Shown: one piece after another, positions 9,686 through 17,402 of the stretch
Layout: every line of letters starts with the position of its first letter
How positions within the stretch are numbered: position 1 is the first letter of the stretch
Origin: Aliidongia sp035943795
Lineage (GTDB): Bacteria > Pseudomonadota > Alphaproteobacteria > ATCC43930 > CGMCC-115725
Direction: 5' to 3'
Assembly (NCBI RefSeq): GCF_035943795.1
Contig: NZ_DASZBY010000034.1
Coordinates: 172,351 to 236,350 of the forward strand
Length of the DNA stretch: 64,000 nt
The notes under the pieces: model-generated
Told to the model about the DNA's origin: nothing
What the model saw: only the letters and a program-made list of their open reading frames with translations
The model's database searches: none
Position numbers and translations under genes: made by a program

Positions 9686-10102
9686 CTATTCGTCGGCGCG
9701 ACGGGCGCGGGTGCCCAGGCCGATTTCCTTGGCGAGCTTGCTGCGCTGCAGGGCGTAGTTCGGCGCCACCATCGGATAGTCCGGCGGCAGGCCCCAGCGC
9801 TCCCGGTAGTCTTCCGGCGTCATGTTGTAGGAGGTCTTCAGATGCCGCTTCAGCATCTTCAGCTTCTTGCCGTCCTCCAGGCAGACGATGTAGTCGGGAT
9901 GGATCGACTTCTTCACGGAAACGGCAGGCTGCGGCTTTTCCTGAACCGGCTCCGGGACGGTGCCCATCGACGTCAGCGAGCGGTAGACCTGGCTGATCAG
10001 GACCGGCAGCTCGTCCACGGACACCTGATTGTTGGAAACGTGAGCCGCCACGATCTCTGTCGTAAGACCCAGCAAATCCACGCCCTCGGCTTCTTCAGTC
10101 AT
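9686..10102 (-). CDS. mucR: MucR/Ros-family transcriptional regulator
   Basis: A 138-residue MucR/Ros regulator, a family that binds AT-rich promoters and acts much like H-NS in alphaproteobacteria. The helical N-terminal part (residues 1-45) is the oligomerisation region; the DNA-binding part is YIVCLEDGKKLKMLKRHLK followed by MTPEDYRERWGLPPDYPMV. Of the Ros-type zinc ligands, Cys74 and His87 are present, Asp77 takes the second position and the last histidine is absent (SYN at 91-93). The ATG at 10102 is chosen because upstream translation is not protein-like and a promoter with a hairpin lies directly before it. Confidence 0.9.
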   Translation of the reverse strand: MTEEAEGVDLLGLTTEIVAAHVSNNQVSVDELPVLISQVYRSLTSMGTVPEPVQEKPQPAVSVKKSIHPDYIVCLEDGKKLKMLKRHLKTSYNMTPEDYRERWGLPPDYPMVAPNYALQRSKLAKEIGLGTRARRADE

Positions 10103-10436
10103 GCTTTCTTGCCCCAAGGTAATTCGCGCGGGGCAAGATAGGTTGGCCGTTGACGCAAAGCAATAACTCTTAAGTGTTTTTCCAATTTGCCGCGCCATCT
10201 GCAAAGGCGCCGCGGATAGAAAATTTGTCACGCAGCGGCAATGAGGCGCGCAATTGGTATAGTCCAGCGACGGAAAGCTGGCTTTTTGCAGATGCGAAAG
10301 ATGTTGCGGCCGATTCGGCCGACGCAGACCTTTGGCAAATCGCTTCCGGCCATCGAGCCCCAGCAGCGGTCGAATGCTGTGCCGGCGCGTCCTTCGACCG
10401 GCGCCACCAGGGCCGTCCGGCTGCTTAGATTGCTGC
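10103..10436. other. Intergenic region between mucR and rimI
   Basis: These 334 bases hold the mucR promoter (10108-10163) and an A/T-rich patch (10160-10190). On the plus strand there is a small terminator-like hairpin: CCAGC / GCTGG at 10264-10281 followed by CTTTTTG. A TTGACG box at 10150-10155 on the plus strand could start a short transcript that ends there. I see no convincing protein-coding frame in this stretch; the rest towards 10436 shows nothing distinctive. Confidence 0.4.
10108..10163 (-). promoter_or_regulatory. mucR promoter and RBS-sequestering hairpin
   Basis: Reading on the minus strand, TTGCTT (10163-10158) and TATCTT (10140-10135) are spaced by 17 bases and form a plausible sigma-70-type promoter. 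An 8-bp perfect inverted repeat CTTGCCCC / GGGGCAAG lies at 10137-10108, between the -10 box and the ATG. Its downstream arm contains the only purine-rich ribosome binding stretch, five bases before the start. The hairpin could therefore be an operator, or could hide the ribosome binding site in the mRNA. Confidence 0.5.
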
Positions 10437-10925
10437 CTAGATTATTGGGCGCCGCAACAGATGGGCGGCCACCCGCTTGTTTCCTGGTCTCTTGTAGTAG
10501 TCGCGCCGCGTGCCTTCGACGAGGAATCCGAGTCGGGCATAGAGGCGCTGCCCGGGAATATTGTCGGCCGCGACTTCCAGAAAGGCGTTCGTCGCCCCGC
10601 GGCGGCGGCCGACCTCGAAGAAATCCGCCATCAGCCGCATGGCCACCCGCCGCCGCCGAGCCGCCGGGCGCACGCCGACGGTCAACAGCTCGGCATCCTC
10701 GGCGACGAACAGCAGCAGAGCGAATCCCAGCGGCTCCGGCGGGTTCACCGCCCGGTCGATTGCCATGCGCCCGATCGCGCCGGGCATGGCGAGCAGATCT
10801 GCGATCGCCCGCTCGTCCCAGGCGTCGAAACCGAACGCTTCCTGATGGATCAGTGCCGCGACGCGCAGTTCCGCGGCGCCGATCGTGACGATCGCGATCT
10901 CGGGCGGGCGGGCGGGCTTGCTCAC
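10437..10925 (-). CDS. rimI: Ribosomal-protein-alanine N-acetyltransferase RimI
   Basis: A 162-residue GNAT-fold acetyltransferase of the RimI type, which acetylates the N-terminal alanine of ribosomal protein S18 and possibly other proteins. The acetyl-CoA region reads LLTVGVRPAARRRRVAMRLM, followed by AFLEVAADNIPGQRLYARLGF and DYYKRPG, all typical of RimI. A GTG at 10925 overlaps the tsaB stop as GTGA, so the two are translationally coupled. This start matches the neighbour better than any upstream codon. The tsaB-rimI pairing supports the name; substrate specificity is inferred. Confidence 0.88.
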   Translation of the reverse strand: MSKPARPPEIAIVTIGAAELRVAALIHQEAFGFDAWDERAIADLLAMPGAIGRMAIDRAVNPPEPLGFALLLFVAEDAELLTVGVRPAARRRRVAMRLMADFFEVGRRRGATNAFLEVAADNIPGQRLYARLGFLVEGTRRDYYKRPGNKRVAAHLLRRPII

Positions 10926-11599
10926 GGCTTCGGCTTCAGTTGGGTCACGTCGGGCGCCCGCAGGTAGAGCGGGTGGGCCTGCAGCCGATCGATGCTTCGG
11001 CTTCCGAGGTCGGCGACGAGGCGGGCCATGTCGGCCGCGCGGATGCGCCGGGGGGCGGCATCGAGCTCGATGCCGGGCGCGAAGGCCTGGCCGGCAAGAT
11101 TGGGGACGCCGTCGCCGGCGATATGCCAGGCGCCGGCGCCGAGCCAATCGGCCAGCGAATCGGGGTCGAGCTGGGCCGGCTCGCCGGTCGGTCGGAGTGT
11201 CCCGTCGAACCGCTGGGCGAACACCGGTCCGCGCCGGCTGTCGATCACGATCGCGACCGGACGGTCTGCGGGCTCCAGCCCGGCCGCGATGGCCTCGAAG
11301 GAGGTGAGGGCCGCGAGCGGCTTGCCTGCGGCGAGCGCCAGCCCGCGGGCGGCCGACAGGCCAAGGCGCACGCCGGTGAAGGAGCCGGGGCCGACCGTGG
11401 TCGCGATGGCGTCGAGCTCGATCCAATCCACGCGCGCCTCGGCCATGATCGTGCGGATCATCGGCAGCAGCGCCTCGGCCTGGCCGCGTTCCATGGCGGC
11501 GAAGCGTTCGGCCACGACGCTGCCGTCGATCAGCATGGCCGCCGAGCAGCTGGCGCCGGAGCAATCGAACGCGAGCACGCGGGTCAGGCGCTCGCTCAC
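10922..11599 (-). CDS. tsaB: tRNA threonylcarbamoyladenosine protein TsaB
   Basis: TsaB (YeaZ) is the ASKHA-fold partner of TsaD in making t6A37 of ANN-decoding tRNAs. The 225-residue protein starts VLAFDCSGASCSAAMLIDG and has the family motif TTVGPGSFTGVRLGLSAARGLALA near residue 70. The start is a GTG at 11599. It is 57 bases from, and divergent to, the dipeptidase gene, so that gap probably holds promoters for both. tsaD and tsaE are not in this window. Confidence 0.92.
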   Translation of the reverse strand: MSERLTRVLAFDCSGASCSAAMLIDGSVVAERFAAMERGQAEALLPMIRTIMAEARVDWIELDAIATTVGPGSFTGVRLGLSAARGLALAAGKPLAALTSFEAIAAGLEPADRPVAIVIDSRRGPVFAQRFDGTLRPTGEPAQLDPDSLADWLGAGAWHIAGDGVPNLAGQAFAPGIELDAAPRRIRAADMARLVADLGSRSIDRLQAHPLYLRAPDVTQLKPKP

Positions 11600-11655
11600 C
11601 GGGCGGGCCCCGTGCTAACTGAAGGTTCCAAACCCTGCCGAACGGTCATCGGAAC

Positions 11656-12216
11656 ATGCTGGTCGAAATCACCGAAGCCACCCACGACGTCCTCCTCGAC
11701 ATCGCCTACGCCACCACGAACAATTTCACAGGCGCGCCGGTCTATACGCGTTCCGCATGCTATTTGCACCCGGATGCGCGGGTATGCCTGGAGCGCGCGA
11801 TCGACCTCGCCGGCCGGCAAGGATTGCGCCTCAAGATCTTCGATGCGTTCCGGCCGTCGGAAGCGCAATGGAAATTGTGGAATTTCCGGCCCGATCCGCA
11901 GTTCATCGCCGATCCGCGCCGCGGCTCGCCCCATTCGCGTGGCGCCGCCGTCGATCTCAACTTGGTCGACCGGCAGGGGAGCGAACTCGACATGGGCACC
12001 AGCTTCGACGCGTTCACGCCGCTGTCGCATCACGGCAATACCGAAATCCCGGCCGAGGCTCAGCGCAACCGGCTGTTGCTGATGGGCCTGATGACGACGG
12101 CCGGCTGGGATTTCTATCGGAACGAATGGTGGCATTATCAGCTGTTCGATGCGCGTGCGCGCTATCCGGTGCTGAGCGACACCGTACTGCCGCAGGGGAT
12201 GATGAGGGGGGCTTGA
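11656..12216 (+). CDS. ddpX: D-alanyl-D-alanine dipeptidase (VanX/DdpX, M15D)
   Basis: A 186-residue zinc dipeptidase that hydrolyses D-Ala-D-Ala. The metal-binding signature SxHxxGxAxD is present as SPHSRGAAVD, and the second motif is EWWHYQLF, where Glu is the catalytic base and His a zinc ligand. The conserved arginine motif FDAFRPSEAQ is also there. No signal peptide is seen, so it is predicted to be cytosolic, consistent with recycling of peptidoglycan dipeptide rather than vancomycin resistance; no vanHA genes are nearby. The GST gene follows after two bases, so the two are co-transcribed. Confidence 0.9.
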   Translation: MLVEITEATHDVLLDIAYATTNNFTGAPVYTRSACYLHPDARVCLERAIDLAGRQGLRLKIFDAFRPSEAQWKLWNFRPDPQFIADPRRGSPHSRGAAVDLNLVDRQGSELDMGTSFDAFTPLSHHGNTEIPAEAQRNRLLLMGLMTTAGWDFYRNEWWHYQLFDARARYPVLSDTVLPQGMMRGA

Positions 12217-12218
12217 CG

Positions 12219-12857
12219 ATGGCGCGTCCCTTGCTGTTCGGCGCGGCCTATAGCGTCTATGTACGCATCGCGCGGCTGACGCTCGAAGAGAAAGGCGTTG
12301 CCCACGATCTGGTGCCGGTCGATGTCTTCGCTGCGGACGGGCTGCCGGCCGACTATCTGCAGCGCCAGCCGTTCGGGCGCATTCCCGCGTTCGAACATGA
12401 GGGGTTCCGCCTGTTCGAGACCGGCGCGATCACCCGCTACGTCGACGAGGCCTTTCCCGGGCCGAGGCTGCAGCCGGAAGGCGCGCGCGATCGCGCACGG
12501 GTCAACCAGATCATCAGCATCCTGGACAATTACGCCTACCGCACCCTGGTCTGGGACATCTATGTCGAGCGCGTGTCCGGGCCGGCGAAGGGGCGGCCCG
12601 CCGATGAAGCGCGGATCGCGGCAGCCTTGCCGCAGGCGCGCCGCTGCCTCGATGCCTTGGTCGATCTGATGGGCGACGGGCCCTGGCTGGCCGGGTCGGA
12701 CCTCAGCCTGGCCGATCTTCACGCCGCGCCGATGATCGCCTATTGCGTCAGGGCGCCGGAAGGCCGCGCGCTGATCGAGCGCGCTCCGCGCCTCCAGGTC
12801 TGGTGGGGGCGCATGGCCGCTCGTCCCGGCATGCTCGCCACCGAGTTCGTACCCTGA
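12219..12857 (+). CDS. Glutathione S-transferase family protein
   Basis: A 212-residue two-domain GST. The thioredoxin-like N-domain (MARPLLFGAAYSVYVRIARLTLEEKG, PFGRIPAFEHEGFRLFETGAITRYVDEAFPG) contains the cis-proline and the Glu-Thr pair that bind glutathione; the helical C-domain has the usual GPWLAGSDLSLADLHAAPM segment. The expected N-terminal catalytic Ser or Tyr lies around Tyr11/Ser12. The start ATG follows the dipeptidase stop by two bases. The substrate cannot be predicted; the coupling to a dipeptidase is probably not functional. Confidence 0.88.
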   Translation: MARPLLFGAAYSVYVRIARLTLEEKGVAHDLVPVDVFAADGLPADYLQRQPFGRIPAFEHEGFRLFETGAITRYVDEAFPGPRLQPEGARDRARVNQIISILDNYAYRTLVWDIYVERVSGPAKGRPADEARIAAALPQARRCLDALVDLMGDGPWLAGSDLSLADLHAAPMIAYCVRAPEGRALIERAPRLQVWWGRMAARPGMLATEFVP

Positions 12858-12869
12858 CGGATCGCCGGC

Positions 12870-14042
12870 CTATTTCAATTCGGCGCAGACCGCGACAAGC
12901 TGGTCGATCTCGGCCTCGCTGTTGTAGTAATGCGGCGAGGCGCGGACGAGCGTTGGCAGAGACCTGGCTTGGGCGTCGAGTAGCGTGCTCGACGGCTGCG
13001 ATGCGCCGATCGTGACGCCGGCTCGCGCCGCCGCCGCGACCACGGCCGAGGCCTCGTGGCCCTCGATCGTGAAGCTGACGATCGCCGACGGATTGCGGCC
13101 GAGGTCGCGGAGCGTCACGCCGCGAATGTCGGCGAGCCCGCCGCGTAGCCTGTCAGCGAGCAACCGGCAGCGCGCCTCGATGGCCTCGAGGCCCAAGGCG
13201 AGCGCATACTCGACGGCGACGCCCAGGCCGGCGCGCGCGGCGTAGTTGTTCTCCCAATTCTCGAAGCGCCGCGCGTCCGGCCGCAGTTCGTAGCGGTCGG
13301 GCGCGACCCAGGGTGCCGCGAAATGATCGATCATCGGCGGCTCGAGCGTTTCGAGCAGACCGCGACGCACATAGAGAAAGCCGGTGCCGCGCGGCCCGCG
13401 CAGGAACTTGCGCCCGGTCGCGGCCAGCATGTCGCAGCCGACCGCCTCGACATCGACCGGCATCTGTCCGACCGCCTGGCAGGCGTCGAGCAGGTAGGGG
13501 ATGCCGTGGGCGCGTGCGACCCTGCCGACCGCCGCGGCCGGATTGGTCAGGCCACCGTTGGTCGGAACCCAGGTGATCGCGATCAGCTTCGCCCGATCGT
13601 CGATCATCCGTTCCAGCGCCGCCACGTCGAGCGCGCCGTCCGCGTCGCTCGGCACCACGTCGATTACGGCGCCGGTGCGCTTTGCCACCTGCAGATACGC
13701 CACGTAGTTGGCCGCGTATTCCGCCTCCGCCGTCAGGATCCGGTCGCCCGGCGCGAAGGGCAGGGCGTAGAACGCCATCTGCCAGGCGACCGTGGCGTTT
13801 TCGGTCAGCGCGATTTCCACCGGGTCGGCGTTGAGCAGCCGGGCGACCGAGCCATAGACCGCCTCCAGCGCGTCATGTTCCTGCGCGGCGGCGGCATAGC
13901 CGCCAATTTCCGCCTCGAGATCGATGTGCCGCTTCAAGGCATCGACCACCGGGATCGGCATCAGCGCCGCGCCGGCATTGTGCAGATAGGCCCGGCGGGC
14001 CGTCGCGGGCGTGTCGGCGCGAATGCGCGCGAGATCGATCAT
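12870..14042 (-). CDS. Class V aminotransferase (cysteine desulfurase-like fold)
   Basis: A 390-residue fold-type I PLP enzyme. Visible features are the phosphate-binding region LTENATVAWQMAFYAL, the PLP-contacting DACQAVGQMPVD and the Schiff-base lysine in ATGRKFLRGPRGTGFLYV. The family includes cysteine desulfurases, kynureninases, isopenicillin N epimerase and EgtE-type lyases. It lacks a cysteine-containing active-site loop that would mark a desulfurase, so a lyase or transaminase on an amino acid is more likely. It is the last gene of a minus-strand run starting with the NfuA gene, 44 bases after the nitroreductase. The substrate is unknown. Confidence 0.82.
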   Translation of the reverse strand: MIDLARIRADTPATARRAYLHNAGAALMPIPVVDALKRHIDLEAEIGGYAAAAQEHDALEAVYGSVARLLNADPVEIALTENATVAWQMAFYALPFAPGDRILTAEAEYAANYVAYLQVAKRTGAVIDVVPSDADGALDVAALERMIDDRAKLIAITWVPTNGGLTNPAAAVGRVARAHGIPYLLDACQAVGQMPVDVEAVGCDMLAATGRKFLRGPRGTGFLYVRRGLLETLEPPMIDHFAAPWVAPDRYELRPDARRFENWENNYAARAGLGVAVEYALALGLEAIEARCRLLADRLRGGLADIRGVTLRDLGRNPSAIVSFTIEGHEASAVVAAAARAGVTIGASQPSSTLLDAQARSLPTLVRASPHYYNSEAEIDQLVAVCAELK

Positions 14043-14086
14043 CGCAAATCAGCCCACGCCGGTCGCCCGGTGCGCGGCCCCCTGGT

Positions 14087-14677
14087 TCAGGCGAAGGAAC
14101 AGACGTCGTCGAAATCGAAGCGCGGGCTGCGTCCGAACAGCTTGGCCGGATCGCCATAGCCGAGGTTGCACAGGAAATTCGTCTGGAACCGGCCGTCCGG
14201 GAAGAACTCGGCATCGACCTTCTTGAGGTCGAAGCCAGACATCGGTCCGCAATCCAGCCCAAGCGCGCGGGCGGCGATCATCAGGTAGGCGCCCTGCAGC
14301 GTCGAGTTGCGGACCATGGTGGCCTGGATCATGGCGTCGTTGCCGGTGAACCAGGACTTGGCGTCCGCATGGGGGAACAGCTTGGGCAGATGCTCGTAGA
14401 ACTGCGTGTCCTGGGCGATGATCGCGGTGACCGGCGCCGCCATGGTCTTGTCCAGATTGCCGGCCGACAGGGCGGGCTTCAGGCGCTCCTTGCCTGCGGC
14501 GGTGGTCACGAACACGACGCGCATCGGGCTGCAGTTGGCGCTGGTCGGGCCCATCTTGGCCAGGTCGAACACCTGGCGCACCAGGCTCTCCGGCACCGGC
14601 TTGTCCTGCCAGCCATTGTGGGTGCGGGCGGTGCGGAACAGGGTGTCGAGGCTGCGCTCGTCGATCGCGGTGGACAT
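14087..14677 (-). CDS. rutE: Malonic semialdehyde reductase RutE-type nitroreductase
   Basis: A 196-residue flavin reductase, the same length as E. coli RutE. The conserved RutE patterns are present: ARTHNGWQDKPVPE, DLAKMGPTSANCSPMRVVFV, and GLDCGPMSGFDLKKVDAEFF. RutE-type enzymes reduce malonic semialdehyde to 3-hydroxypropionate in pyrimidine breakdown; related members reduce nitro compounds or quinones. No other rut genes are in the window, so the pyrimidine role is only a family-level inference. It lies 77 bases downstream of a GST gene. Confidence 0.82.
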   Translation of the reverse strand: MSTAIDERSLDTLFRTARTHNGWQDKPVPESLVRQVFDLAKMGPTSANCSPMRVVFVTTAAGKERLKPALSAGNLDKTMAAPVTAIIAQDTQFYEHLPKLFPHADAKSWFTGNDAMIQATMVRNSTLQGAYLMIAARALGLDCGPMSGFDLKKVDAEFFPDGRFQTNFLCNLGYGDPAKLFGRSPRFDFDDVCSFA

Positions 14678-14754
14678 GGAGGGCTCCTGGAACGGCGGTA
14701 AAATGGCCCTCTGCCCGTATCACGGGGGGCGGCCGGACGGAAAGCACTAAACCG

Positions 14755-15387
14755 TTATGCGGCCGGCCAGTTTTCCGCCTTGACGGCCGCCAGGCGCGGC
14801 TCGGCGTCGACCGCGTCGGCGATCTGGGCCAGGCGCGGGCAATAGCTGCGGAACCAGTCGCGGCGCGGCCGCCAATTGACCATGGCCCAGACGTAGAGGT
14901 CGAGGGCCGAGCGCTCGCTGCCCAACATCCAGGGGCCGGCGATGCTGGTCTCGATCTGACGCCAGGCGCGCTGCCGCTCGGCATCGGTCACGGCGCGCAG
15001 CTCGTCGCGCCCTTCCTGCTCGTTGACGTAGCGGCTGGGATCGTCGCCATAGGTGAAGGTCGGATAGATCGAGGCGACCAGGAAGATCAGCCAGCGCAGG
15101 AAGGCGGGGCGGGTCGCGCTCCCCGGCTTTGGGGCCAGTCCGGCATCGGGTGCCAGGTCGATGATGTGCAGCACCATGGCGGCGCTCTCGGTCATCACGC
15201 TGCCGTCGGGCAGGATCAACACCGGGACCTGGCCCAACGGATTGAGCTGGAACAGCCGGTCCCGCTCGGGACCCGGCTGCCACAGGTCCAGCATCTCGGT
15301 CTCGTACGGCAGTCCCGACAGGGCCAGCGCCGCCTCGACGATGGCGGAGCCGGTGCCTGGGTTGCCGATCAGCCGGAACATGCCCAT
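14755..15387 (-). CDS. Glutathione S-transferase family protein
   Basis: A 210-residue GST. The N-domain reads FRLIGNPGTGSAIVEAALALSGLPYE, then FQLNPLGQVPVLILPDGSVMTESAAMVLHI, which holds the cis-Pro and the glutathione-binding Glu-Ser pair; the C-domain contains GPWMLGSERSALDLYVWAMVNW. It differs clearly from the GST at 12219, so it is not a recent duplicate. The start codon lies eight bases after the NfuA stop, so it is in the same transcript, which could link it to redox or Fe-S stress. The substrate is unknown. Confidence 0.87.
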   Translation of the reverse strand: MGMFRLIGNPGTGSAIVEAALALSGLPYETEMLDLWQPGPERDRLFQLNPLGQVPVLILPDGSVMTESAAMVLHIIDLAPDAGLAPKPGSATRPAFLRWLIFLVASIYPTFTYGDDPSRYVNEQEGRDELRAVTDAERQRAWRQIETSIAGPWMLGSERSALDLYVWAMVNWRPRRDWFRSYCPRLAQIADAVDAEPRLAAVKAENWPAA

Positions 15388-15395
15388 CGGCGCCG

Positions 15396-15959
15396 TCAGA
15401 TCGCGCGGACTTCCTGCACTTCCGGAATATAGTGGCGCAGCATGTTCTCGATGCCGGACTTCAAGGTCGCGGTCGAGCTGGGGCAGCCCGAGCAGGAGCC
15501 GTGCATCTCGAGATAGACCACGCCCTCGTCGAAGCGATGGAACACGATGTCGCCCCCGTCCTGGGCGACGGCCGGTCGGACGCGCGTGTCGATCAGTTCC
15601 TTGATCTGTACGACCAGGTCGCTGTCGCCCTCGGCCGCGGTCGAGGCGGGCGTGTTGCTGCCGGCGGTCGTGTCCGGCGTCATGATCGGCTGACCGGTGG
15701 TGAACGCCTCCATGATCGCGCCCAGGATCGAGGGCTTGAGCGCGTACCAGTCATGGTCGTTCGACTTGGTAACCGTGACGAAGTCGTAGCCCAGGAACAC
15801 GCCGTCGACACCGTCGAGGCCGAACAGCTTGGTCGCGAGCGGCGACCGCTCGGCCGCAGCGGCATCGGAGAAATTCGCCGTCCCGCTCTCCAGCACGGTG
15901 CGACCGGGCAAGAACTTGAGCGTTGCGGGATTCGGGGTCTGCTCGGTCTGGATGAACAT
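15396..15959 (-). CDS. NfuA-type Fe-S cluster carrier (NifU family)
   Basis: A 187-residue Fe-S scaffold or carrier. Residues 1-90 form an Nfu N-terminal domain (MFIQTEQTPNPATLKFLPG) and residues ~115-187 the NifU C-terminal domain with the cluster-binding pair Cys156 and Cys159 (GSCSGCPSS). The linker is Ser/Thr-rich. The protein is expected to hold a 4Fe-4S cluster at a dimer interface and deliver it to apo-enzymes; in this window LipA-like targets are absent, but MiaB and IspG are Fe-S enzymes. It heads a minus-strand run of four genes and is divergent to the RES/Xre pair. Confidence 0.92.
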   Translation of the reverse strand: MFIQTEQTPNPATLKFLPGRTVLESGTANFSDAAAAERSPLATKLFGLDGVDGVFLGYDFVTVTKSNDHDWYALKPSILGAIMEAFTTGQPIMTPDTTAGSNTPASTAAEGDSDLVVQIKELIDTRVRPAVAQDGGDIVFHRFDEGVVYLEMHGSCSGCPSSTATLKSGIENMLRHYIPEVQEVRAI

Positions 15960-16073
15960 GGTGTTCCGGTCGGTCAGAAGGTGAAAAGGTCAGGCCTGCA
16001 CGTTGGGACGATCGCGGCGCAAGTCAACCCTTTTGGCGGTAAGGGCGCTTGCCGGACAGAAATGTCGGCCCGC

Positions 16074-16102
16074 TTGTTTTCTTGTCCACATGGTTCTATT
16101 TT
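16074..16102 (+). promoter_or_regulatory. Promoter of the RES/Xre toxin-antitoxin pair
   Basis: TTGTTT (16074-16079) and TATTTT (16097-16102) are spaced by 17 bases, followed by a good ribosome binding site (GGAGG at 16120) before the antitoxin ATG. The imperfect inverted repeat TGGTTC / GGACCA straddles the -10 box and is a possible autoregulatory operator. The surrounding 171-base gap to nfuA must also carry the nfuA promoter on the other strand. Confidence 0.5.
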
Positions 16103-16130
16103 CAGGACCAGATGGATCTGGAGGCGAGCG

Positions 16131-16562
16131 ATGTGGCAGAATCAGGAGACCGCGGCCATGCTCGGCTTCGGGACGGCGCATCCGCAAACGCCGATGTCGT
16201 TCCTGGACGAGGTGACCGAGGGGCTGTCCGTAGCGGCGCTCGATCGGGTGGCGCGGACCCTGGCGCCCGACGACAGCGGTTTCCGCTACCGGATCGTGTC
16301 GAAGACCACCCTGGCCCGTCGGTTGAAGCAGCGCGATACCCGGCTTTCGTCCGAGGAAAGCGCGCGGCTGGTCCGCTTGGCCGACGTCTGGGGAGCGGCG
16401 CTCGACGTCTGGAAGGAGGCGGGGGCGGCCCGGGCGTTTCTGTTCCGACCCCATGCCATGCTGCACGGCCGGTTGCCGATCGATGTCGTACTCCAGGCCG
16501 AGGTCGGCGCCCGCATCGTGCGCGATATTTTGGGTGGGCTGCAATATGGCTCCGCGGTTTGA
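16131..16562 (+). CDS. Xre/MbcA/ParS-type antitoxin (DUF2384)
   Basis: A 143-residue antitoxin. Residues ~55-85 (FRYRIVSKTTLARRLKQRDTRLSSEESARLVRLADVWGAA) form the conserved helical Xre-like part, and the C-terminal DUF2384/toxin-binding domain runs to the end (AFLFRPHAMLHGRLPIDVVLQAEVGARIVRDILGGLQYG). Antitoxins of this class block RES-domain toxins by inserting the C-terminus into the active site, and repress their own promoter. The ATG follows GGAGG by about six bases. The stop codon overlaps the TTG start of the toxin. Confidence 0.88.
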   Translation: MWQNQETAAMLGFGTAHPQTPMSFLDEVTEGLSVAALDRVARTLAPDDSGFRYRIVSKTTLARRLKQRDTRLSSEESARLVRLADVWGAALDVWKEAGAARAFLFRPHAMLHGRLPIDVVLQAEVGARIVRDILGGLQYGSAV

Positions 16563-17035
16563 CGGCGCAACGCCTCGACCGCGTCCTGAGCTGCTACCGG
16601 ATCGGCGACCCGGACGGTGCTTATCCGATCTTCGACGCCACCGGGTCGAAGCTGTTCCCCGGGCGCTGGAACACGCCGGCCAGCCCGATGATCTATACCA
16701 GCGAGCATTATTCGACCGCGATGCTGGAAAAACTGGTGCACGGCAGCGGCAGCCTGCCGCCGAACCAGCACTTCATTACGATCACCATCCCGAACGGCGT
16801 TTCGTACGAGCTTCTGAGCGAAGCCCATCTGCCGGATTGGGCCGACGAAATCGGCCGGGCGTCGAAAGCCCACGGCGAAGCCTGGCGGATCCAGCGGCGG
16901 TCGCTGCTGCTGATCGTGCCCAGCGTCGTCGCCCGCGTCGAGCGCAATATCCTGATCAATCCGGATCATCCGGAATTTCCGTCGATCGCCACTTCGCTGC
17001 ACCAGCCGGTCTGGTGGGACGCACGGCTGTATTGA
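16559..17035 (+). CDS. RES-domain toxin (MbcT/Res type)
   Basis: A 158-residue RES-family protein. RES toxins are ADP-ribosyltransferase-like enzymes that degrade or phosphorolyse NAD+. The core is visible: SCYRIGDPDGAYPIFDATG, then LFPGRWNTPASPMIYTSEHYSTAMLEKLVH, containing the conserved Arg, Tyr and Glu residues of the pocket. Translation probably starts at TTG 16559, whose last two bases lie in the antitoxin stop (TTGA), so the genes are coupled. The upstream part of this frame overlaps the antitoxin and is not protein-like. It ends in HQPVWWDARLY, a typical RES end. Confidence 0.87.
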   Translation: MTAQRLDRVLSCYRIGDPDGAYPIFDATGSKLFPGRWNTPASPMIYTSEHYSTAMLEKLVHGSGSLPPNQHFITITIPNGVSYELLSEAHLPDWADEIGRASKAHGEAWRIQRRSLLLIVPSVVARVERNILINPDHPEFPSIATSLHQPVWWDARLY

Positions 17036-17110
17036 TCGCTCAGGCGTGAATTGATTTCGCCCGGCTTCGGTCGCATCCTGTCTTCAAAGAAACGACGACG
17101 GGAGGACTCC

Positions 17111-17398
17111 ATGACGGAAATGACGGCATTCCAGCAACGCCTGCGACGGGAAGGATTCATCGAAGGCGACGTCAAGGCGCTCGAGCCGGGCATGACCATG
17201 GCCGAACACGACCATCCGTTCGACGTCTGCGCCCTGGTGATCGATGGCGAGATCGCCTTGACGATCGAGGGCACCGAGACGGCCTACGGGCCGGGCGACG
17301 TCTTCACCATGGCTGCCGGCTGCGCGCATGCGGAGAAGATCGGTCACGCCGGCGTACGCTATCTGGTCGGGCGCCGGCACCCCTGTCCCGAGTCCTGA
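17111..17398 (+). CDS. Small cupin-domain protein
   Basis: A 95-residue single-domain cupin. The beta-barrel motifs are AEHDHPFDVCALVIDGEIAL and the second motif GPGDVFTMAAGCAHAEKIG, with histidines His33, His35 and one in the second motif as likely metal ligands. A strong GGAGG lies five bases before the ATG. It sits 75 bases after the RES toxin on the same strand and converges with the GNAT gene. Function is unknown; similar small cupins bind metals or small ligands and may act as sensors or isomerases. Confidence 0.85.
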   Translation: MTEMTAFQQRLRREGFIEGDVKALEPGMTMAEHDHPFDVCALVIDGEIALTIEGTETAYGPGDVFTMAAGCAHAEKIGHAGVRYLVGRRHPCPES

Positions 17399-17402
17399 TC
17401 GC

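Noticed and set aside
10437..11564. A 375-codon frame running through tsaB into rimI
   Set aside because: Only the last 162 codons look like protein (RimI); the upstream part is tsaB read in another frame. The true start is the GTG at 10925.
11656..12216. A vancomycin-resistance role for the VanX-type gene
   Set aside because: There is no vanH, vanA/B or VanRS-type regulator nearby, and the organism is Gram-negative; dipeptide recycling is more likely.
16049..16558. N-terminal extension of the RES toxin frame
   Set aside because: It overlaps the antitoxin gene and is Arg/Gly-rich without similarity to RES proteins; the TTG at 16559 fits better.
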